Assembly (NCBI GenBank): GCA_016946835.1
Contig: JACVTC010000155.1
Span: 282,501-346,500 of the forward strand
Direction of reading: 5' to 3'
Length of the DNA stretch: 64,000 bases
Origin: Neocallimastix lanati (nom. inval.)
Lineage: Eukaryota; Neocallimastigomycota; Neocallimastigomycetes; Neocallimastigales; Neocallimastigaceae
Below the pieces are notes generated by a model. That model had not been told where the DNA came from, made no database searches, and saw only the letters and a program-made list of their open reading frames with translations. A program made the position numbers and the translations under genes. Shown here piece after piece: positions 55,993-64,000 of this stretch. Position 1 is the first letter of the stretch, and the number at the start of each line of letters is the position of its first letter.

Positions 55993-57820
55993 TTATTCTC
56001 TTGTTCTTTGTCTTGGAGCACTACGAAGAATATCATCAACTCTAAGAATCATTTCAGCAGCTTCAGAAGCGGATAATAAAACTTGACGTTTTAACTTCAA
56101 TGATTCAGTAATACCTAATTCACGCATACAGTCAACCTTACCATTATACATATCTAAAAGAAATAAGAAAAATAGGGATTTATAAAAAAAAAATAAAATA
56201 AAAATATATATTATTTTATAGATATACAATTTAAATTAATAAATATTAATTTTTAAACATTTAACGAAAATTATTCTCATATATTATTTTAATAAATTAT
56301 ATATCAATATTATATATATATTTTTTTTCCATAGACTTTTTTATATTAATATACTATTATTTAAATGAAAAGAAAAAACTTACCAAGACCATAAGTATTC
56401 TTGCCTTCATAGTGAGCAGCACGAAGTTGTGATACTAATTCAGAACTATCGTAACCGGCGTTATCAGCTAAAATAGTTGGAATCTTTTATGTAATAATAT
56501 TTTTAAATTTTTGAGTTATTTTTCAATTTATTTTTAAATATTATTTATGGTTGTTTTTTAATAATAAAATAATTTCCAATAAATAATATTATTAATAATT
56601 ACAAAAAATAAAAATAAAAATAAAAATAAAAAAAAATAAAAATAGAAATAAAAATAAATGGATGAATATATAGAATATAAAGAATAATTGATTAATAATT
56701 AAAATTATTATTATTATCGTTATTGTCATTGTTATTATTAGTTTTTTTATTAAATATTTATATTTTTCAATAAAATATAAAATACATACTTGTCTAAGAG
56801 CACGAGCGAAGGCTTCCATTGCTATAGCTTTTTTACCTGGAGTAACGGCAGCTAATTCATCAACAGCCTTTGACATAAGAACTTCAGAACAACCACCACC
56901 TAAAACTGTACTGGTTTCCTTTACAGTTTGACTTAAAACACATAAAGCATCGTGAATAGAACGATCAGCTTCATCTAAGATTTGATTAGTGGCACCACGT
57001 AAAACAATGGTACATGCTTCACCAGCAGCAACACCTTCAAATCTAATAAGTTTATCTTCACCAATAATAATTTCTTCAATAACATCACAGTGACCAAGCT
57101 TAACAAGTTCTGGGTGATCGAAAGTAGAAGCAATTTCACCACCTATAATAGTTGATATAAAATAATATAATTGATAATTTAGATTCTAATTTCATATCTT
57201 AAATAATAAGCATACATATACATGTTTTTTTTTTTTTTTTTCTGACTATATTTGTATTTATATCCATTTCAAATATATTATTTATTTTTATTATTTTATT
57301 AACTTTTTTATTTATTTATTTTCTTTTCATTAAATAATTAATATATTATTTATAATAATTACCAGTAACTAAAGCTAAACGTTCAACACCATCGAAATCA
57401 GCATGTTCAATAGACATGATGTTGGCATCAGCAAATAATTGTTCTGGCCAGTTGTAAATTAATTGACGATTTACGAAACAGTTAATACCATGGGCCTTAA
57501 TCTTTTCAACCTTTTCCTTCATCTTTTCCTTTATTTTTTATTTTATAATTTGAATTTAATCATTATTAATCATATTATTTCCCTTTTTTTTTTTTTTTTT
57601 TTTATTTTTTTAATATGAATTTACAAAAAAATAAAAAATGCATATATATATATATTTTTTTTTTCAAAATTTCTATTTACTCTTTCAGCTCTTTCTAATT
57701 CAGCAAGTTTACCAGTAGCATCAACACGGATCTTAGCACCGAAAATCTTAATCTTATCAGTATCCATAGCTGTTTAATATAAATTTAATAATAATTATTA
57801 AAATTTAAATTTTCATTTAA

Positions 57821-57869
<49 letters not shown>

Positions 57870-57927
57870 ATAATAATAATAATAATATTAATATTAATAA
57901 TATTAATAATAATAAAATATAAAAAAT

Positions 57928-57958
<31 letters not shown>

Positions 57959-60481
57959 ATGAAATATTATATTATATATATATATATGTAAAAAATTTGA
58001 TTTAAAAATAAAAATTAATATAAAAATGATATTTACGAGTGTTAGCAATTAAAATGTTAGCATTTTCAATTCTCTTTGGTTGATTAACACCAATTTTCTT
58101 ATCTAAAATGAAACCATCATCTAAATAGGAATCACAAAGACGACCACCAGCCTTCTTAATAATTTGAATACTGTCTAAATTGGTACTTCCCTTTTTTATT
58201 TTTTACATAATTTTATATTGATATGCATTCAAAATTTATAAAAATAAAAAAAGCATATATAATTTAAATATGATCATTTTTGTCATTATATTTAAATTAT
58301 CATTATTATTCCATGATTTATGTTGTAATTATATTTATTGATTAATATTTTTTGTTTTACAATAAGAATAAGATTATTATTAAAAATATATTTTAAAAAA
58401 TTTTAATATTTAGTATAATAATTCAAATTATTTGTTAATTATTATAATTACTATATATATATATACAATTTTAACTTATTTATCTATTTTATTATTTAAT
58501 GAATATATAATTATTAATAATTATCATAATTTATATTTTTTCTAAGCAATAATAAATCATAAAATTTTCTTTTACCTTTAAACGAAGAACAGCATCAACA
58601 GCAAGTTTAGCAAAGTAATCTTTATCAGTAGATAAAACCTTAGAACTTAAAGTAGTTCTAGCAATGTTAAGAAGATCTTCCTTGAATTTTTCTTGATTAT
58701 TACTTTATTATTATGATTAATATTAATAATTAAATTTAGTACATTGCCGCAAGGTTTATAAATAAATATTTCATTAATAAATACATATATATATATACTT
58801 CTTTTTCTTAAAAAGTTACATCCAAAAAAAAATATATTTATATTTATTTATTACTGTAAATATAAAAAATAAAAATAATAATAATTACCCATTATCTACG
58901 GCAGATTCTTCTAAAGCCTTTTGAGCAGCCTTAGAAGCAAGACGATAACCTTCAATAATAGTTTGTGGGTGAATCTTCATATTAACTAATTTTTCAGCTT
59001 CTCTTAAAAGTTCAGAAGCAAGAACACAGACAGAAGTAGTACCATCACCAACTTCATCATCTTGAACCTTAGAAATATCTATTTAGTCACAAGTTTTAGC
59101 AACAACAATAATAATAATAAAAGTATAATGCAAAATAAAGAATCAAGGAAATAATACCAATTAAAAATATTAAAAAGCATTTTAAGCAATTATATATAAT
59201 AACAATAATAATATATAACTATTAAAACTTTTATTGTTTATATTAAAAAGGATACTGACAAGAACCTTTGCAGCAGCATTATCTAAAGCAATAGCCTTAA
59301 GAATGGTAGCACCATCATTAGTAACTTGAATGTTTTCAGTGTTAGAAGTAGATTGAAGAATTTTATCCTAAAATTATAATTTATTTGTATTATAAAATAA
59401 AATTAATATATCAAATGATTTAAAATATATATATATATAAGAATATTTAATATTAAAACAAAGCATACCATTCCCTTTGGACCTAAGGTAGACTTTAATA
59501 AATCACCAATGGCAATAGCACCAATGAAAGATGCCTTTAAATTTATATTATAATAAAAAATTGAATCATTAATTCATCCATCAAATGTTAAAAAACTATA
59601 ACTCCAATTATATAAGAAAAAAAAAATAAAAAAAAAATAATTTCATATGCATACCATACGGGCATTTTCAGCCTTTTCTTCAGTAGCGTTTTCTTGGAAA
59701 ATTTGAGACTAAATATTGATATTATTATGAAATTAATAAAAATAAGTTAGTTTTAATAAATGTATAAAAAAAAAAAAAAAAAAAAAGAGAGAGAGAGATC
59801 TTTTATTTAATTTTTTTTTTTTTTTTTATTGTAACAAACTCATAATTTATTTTAACGTTCCTTATTGAAAGAAAATAAAAAAAAAAAAAAAAAAAAAAAG
59901 ATCATTTGAAAATAACTTTATATTATAAATAAAATTCTTTTTAATAATATAAAATATATACATTTATTGAAATTTTTTAATAATTCAAAATTTAGAAATT
60001 GATTCAAAAACTATAAAATTTTTATTATTAATATTATTAAATTAAAAAAATTAAACTGGTTGACAATTTAAATTTAAATCAATTTATTATATTGATATTA
60101 ATTTTTTTTTTTTTTTTTCAATGTTTTTCTTCCTTTGTTCTTTTTACATTTTTATAATATTAATTATCCATCTATACATTTATATTTCTCTTAATGTAGA
60201 ATTAAATTTCAAAATATATTGGAGTATTTTATCATTTAAACATTTTATTAATTCATTTTATAAATTTATTTTGTTCAAAAGTATTTGAATATTTTATTTA
60301 TACAAAAAGTATAATTCCTTATTTGTTATAATCACTATATTGTATATATACGTGTATATACATATAAACCTTTTATTGTATTAATTTAAATTTGTTTCTT
60401 TTTTTTTTTTATGTCTTATGTTTCAAAAATTTTTGAATATATTTTTAATTAAATATTTATTTAATCTCTGATATTTACCAT
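55993..60481 (-). CDS. CCT2: T-complex protein 1 subunit beta (CCT2)
   Basis: Beta subunit of the eight-membered cytosolic chaperonin CCT/TRiC, which folds actin, tubulin and other proteins using ATP. Eleven coding exons join in frame: 59655-59708, 59469-59534, 59256-59367, 58889-59078, 58576-58702, 58037-58190, 57681-57769, 57363-57528, 56790-57142, 56384-56483 and 55993-56153. They give 523 residues, near the usual 525-535. Family hallmarks: [19 protein letters not shown] and [12 protein letters not shown] (ATP-binding and catalytic Asp region), [22 protein letters not shown], and the CCT2-specific ending [20 protein letters not shown]. The likely start is the ATG at 60479-60481, directly followed by GTAAAT. 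This would make the N-terminus [12 protein letters not shown] through a 770-base first intron. The other introns are 101-385 bases. The start is the least certain part. Confidence 0.93.
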
Positions 60482-61148
60482 CTTTATAATACAAGAATGC
60501 TTGTGAGAATTATATGAATAACTTTTTTAGAAGGTTTTTGAAAAAAAAAAAAAATATTGTATATTAAAAATGAAAATAAATAATTTAACTTTTTGTTTGA
60601 ATTATTTAAAACTGTATACTTTATTTTTATCTTTTAAATATCCAAAAGAGTATTAATAAGTAAAAATAAAAAAATAAAAAAGTATAATCCTTTTAAATTT
60701 TAATTTCTGAAGTTCAAAGAATGTTTGATGTACTATTTAATAGATCAAACCAAAATAATATTAAATACAAACTAAACTTTTATTATTAATTTTTTTTTTT
60801 TTAATTTTTATTATATTTTATTTTTTTTTTTTTTAGATTCTCTATTAATTACTCTTAAAAATAAAATAAAAAAAAAATTAGATTAAATTTAATCAATATA
60901 TTATAATATACTATAATATATATTGTTTATTAATTAAATTAATAAATTAATCTTAAAATAAAAAAATTTTTTTTTTATTCTTGTATAATACATTTTTTAT
61001 TTTTTTTTTTATTTCTTTTCATTTCTTTTATATATGAAAAATTAATTTTTATATAATTATGATTATACTTAATATTTATTATTATTAAATAGTTATTATT
61101 ATGTAAAGCGAATGTTAATAATTTTAATTATTAAAACTAAGAAAAGTA

Positions 61149-61179
<31 letters not shown>

Positions 61180-62283
61180 GAATTCAAATATGGTAAAATG
61201 TTAATGATAACTCTTAAGTAAACTTTTTCTACTATTTAATATTAATATCTTTACACTTAAAGAAGGAATTTCATCATATATATTAATTCAATGCATTTTT
61301 TTTTTATTGAAAGAAAAAAAAATCTATATAAATACATAAATATATATATTTATTATTTAAATAATAATCCATAACTATACTCATATTATGAAATCTTAAA
61401 AAGAGTAATATTTTTTTTTAAAGTTTACAATAAACTTAATATAACACCCAATTTATAAAAATTTTTATATTATATATCACATTAAATATTTAATAATAAT
61501 ATTTAATATTAGTATTTATTATTTTAAATATTTTATATAAAATGAATAATTTTAGTTTTAATTATTAATTATTCAATTATTTAACTATTATTTAATTATT
61601 TATTATTTATTATTTAATTAATTAATTATTTATTTAATTATTTAATTATTTAATTATTTATTTATTATTTATTTAATTATTTAATTATTTATTATTTATT
61701 TAATTATTTAATTATTTAATTATTTAATTATTTAATTATTTATTATTTATTTAATTATTTAATTATTTAATTATTTATTTAATTATTTATTTAATTATTT
61801 AATTATTTAATTATTTAATTATTTAATTATTTAATTATTTATTTAATTATTTAATTATTTATTTAATTATTTAATTATTTAATTATTTATTTAATTATTT
61901 ATTAGTTATTTAATTATTTAATTATTTAATTATTTAATTTACTATTAAGAGTAATAATTTATCAGTTTTTCTTTTCATTTTCTTTTCATAAATCCATTAA
62001 ATTAAAATTTTATAATTAAAAAACTATAAAATATAATATTTATTTAACAAGTTTACATTTTATAATTTTTTAATTTTTTCTAATTAAAAATTTTTTATTA
62101 AATAAAATAAAATAAATTGTAAAATATGAAAAATAATTAAAAAACAAATAAAAAGAAATTAAAAAAAATAGTAAAGCATTATTAAATAAAAAGTATTAAT
62201 AAAAAATAAAATAACATAGAAATAAAATATAACAAAATTCCTTGTAGAATTGTAAAAAAATAATTATTTACATCCAAATATTT

Positions 62284-62314
<31 letters not shown>

Positions 62315-63195
62315 GCTTCATTATATTGATTAATAAATAACGATTCCAATCATCATTATTATTCTTATTGTTCTTATTATTATTTACTATTTATTATTAT
62401 TATTATTATTATTTATTATTATTATTATTATTCATTACTATTATTTTTATTATTATTCATTATTATAACTATTTTTATTATTATTCATTATTAATATTAT
62501 TTTTATAATTATTATTATCACTATTATTATTATTCATTATTATTATTCATTATTATTATTCATTATTATTATTATTATTATTATACATTATCATTATTAT
62601 TATTCATTATTATTATTATTTATTATTATTATTATTAATTATTGTTATAAAAAATAAAAAAGATATTTAAATAAACTAAAATAAAAAATTAATACTAATG
62701 AAAATAAATTACATAAAAATGAAAATGTTGCTACACTATGATAAATGAGTAATCTATTATTTAATTATTATTTTGTTATATATAATTATTTTAAGTTATT
62801 ATTTAGTTATTTATCATTTATTTATTAATTTATTAATTTATTAATTTATTTATTTATTATTTATTTATTAATTTATTAATTTATTTATTTAGTTATTAAT
62901 ATTTTTATTTATTTATTAATTTATTTATTTAGTTATTAATTTATTTATTTATTTATTTAATTTATATATATATTAATTATTTATTATTTATTTATTTATT
63001 AATAGTTATTTTAACCAATTTTAATTTATTATATTTAATTTTAACAATTTTAAATTAACCATTACTAATTCTAAATTTTTTTTTAATATAAAATAAAAAA
63101 AAAAAAAAAAAACTTTAAAAAAACTTAATCTTTTTCATAATTATTATTACAAAAAATATATTTACACAAAAACAAAGTGGCATATTAAATGGTTA

Positions 63196-63234
<39 letters not shown>

Positions 63235-63807
63235 ATCAGTTATTAAATATTGGCCTCTTTCTTCATTAATATCTCACAGTTGAAATATTTAATAAAACAT
63301 TTAATACAAAATAATTATCTAATGTTTATAATTAGTTCTATATCCTTAACTTTTTTTTTTTTTTTTTTTTTTTTAAGACTAAGAAGTTAAGTAGACTTCT
63401 GTTACTTTATCTATTAGTTGTTAAAATAATATTAATAAATTGAGTATGTTATTAATGAAAAATACATATTAAATATATTAATATAAAAAAAAAAACATAT
63501 ATAGATATTTATTTCTATATATATATATAAAAAATATAAAATAAAAAAAAAATAAATTATTAAAAATATTTAAAAAAAAAATTAATGTAAAACAATGAAA
63601 ATAAAAAGAGAAATAGAATATTTTCAAAGTAATTATGGTATTGTGATAAAGTAAAACATAAAAATTAGCATCTGTAAAGTAAATGATTTGGAATCTATTA
63701 AACTCTCCCAAAAGAAATAAATAAATAAAGTAATATTTTAATATTTTCCCAGTAAAACTTTTGTATTTCCCCAGGAAATTTATTTTTGTGATTGAGTATT
63801 GTTAATC

Positions 63808-63848
<41 letters not shown>

Positions 63849-63901
63849 CTTCGTCCATGAATAATATAAAAGTGCTTTTATTTTATTTTATTTTTTTTTT
63901 T
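60482..63901. other. Gene-free region between CCT2 and the right-edge gene
   Basis: CCT2 promoter side at the left, with mixed composition at 60482-60530. Then AT sequence with arrays: (AATTATTT)n with 4-base extensions at 61560-61945, (ATT)n with CATT interruptions at 62340-62645, and (ATTT)/(ATTA) repeats at 62810-63005. At 63351-63400 a T24 run is followed by AAGACTAAGAAGTTAAGTAG and ACTTCT. That layout recalls the SINE-like tails (T run plus hairpin), although the sequence differs. T46 lies at 63811-63848. Confidence 0.6.
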
Positions 63902-64000
63902 TTAACTAAAATAAGAAATAATATCAGGAAGACTCTTTCCACTTTTTAAAGCATCGAGTTCTTGCCTTAGCACAGAAAAACTAGTTAAGGGAGGTATAAA
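63902..64000 (-). CDS. C-terminal end of a gene running off the right edge (partial)
   Basis: A minus-strand frame open from the window edge gives 32 residues and then TAA (63902-63904). It contains FIPPLTSFSVLRQELDALK and SGKSLPDIISYFS, with a gene-like codon mix and a heptad-like Leu pattern. I cannot name the protein from this piece. The 3' flank to the left is AT-rich, as for the other genes. It could also be a last exon whose acceptor lies just outside the window. Confidence 0.6.
   Translation of the reverse strand, partial: FIPPLTSFSVLRQELDALKSGKSLPDIISYFS

Noticed and set aside
57785-58048. An 87-codon minus-strand frame between CCT2 exons
   Set aside because: It is an intron of CCT2 containing a long T tract on the coding strand. 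Exon joins on either side agree with the family.

Overview
The window is an extremely AT-rich eukaryotic nuclear segment. Long A and T runs, short-unit arrays, intron-bearing genes and proteins with long asparagine tracts point to one organism type. The best fit is an anaerobic gut fungus (Neocallimastigomycota). Supporting this are a fungal-type CCT2 gene cut by many short introns, the relic of a gene carrying four CBM18 chitin-binding modules, and the very low GC content. A dictyostelid is the main alternative on composition alone. The codons read as the standard genetic code.

Layout: positions 1-22387 form a 22 kb stretch in which I find no convincing gene. It is filled with homopolymers and with heptanucleotide arrays that share an embedded motif on both strands. 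It also holds two small islands of higher GC content (6895-7035 and 16951-17032). A 204-codon gene of unknown function follows on the + strand (22388-23002). Positions 24241-40136 are a graveyard of mobile elements: a 5'-truncated LINE, an endonuclease-bearing LINE fragment joined to a Ty3-type integrase fragment, a second copy of the LINE fragment, inverted-repeat elements, a SINE-like insertion with target-site duplication, a 714-bp tandem duplication with an invariant core, and a roughly 70-bp satellite. A broken CBM18 gene lies among them (38036-38947).

Positions 41642-63901 contain the intact genes, all on the minus strand. The first is a 2,099-residue low-complexity protein assembled from three exons. 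The second is a small secreted or anchored cysteine-rich protein with one intron. The third is CCT2, the beta subunit of the cytosolic chaperonin, with 11 clear coding exons and probably a first exon that ends right after the start codon. The C-terminal end of another minus-strand gene runs off the right edge.

The genes do not form a pathway. CCT2 is housekeeping (actin and tubulin folding), the cysteine-rich protein and the CBM18 relic belong to the cell surface or secretome, and the functions of the two unrecognised proteins are unknown. Exon joins were deduced by eye from reading-frame continuity, GT/AG sites and, for CCT2, agreement with the known family.
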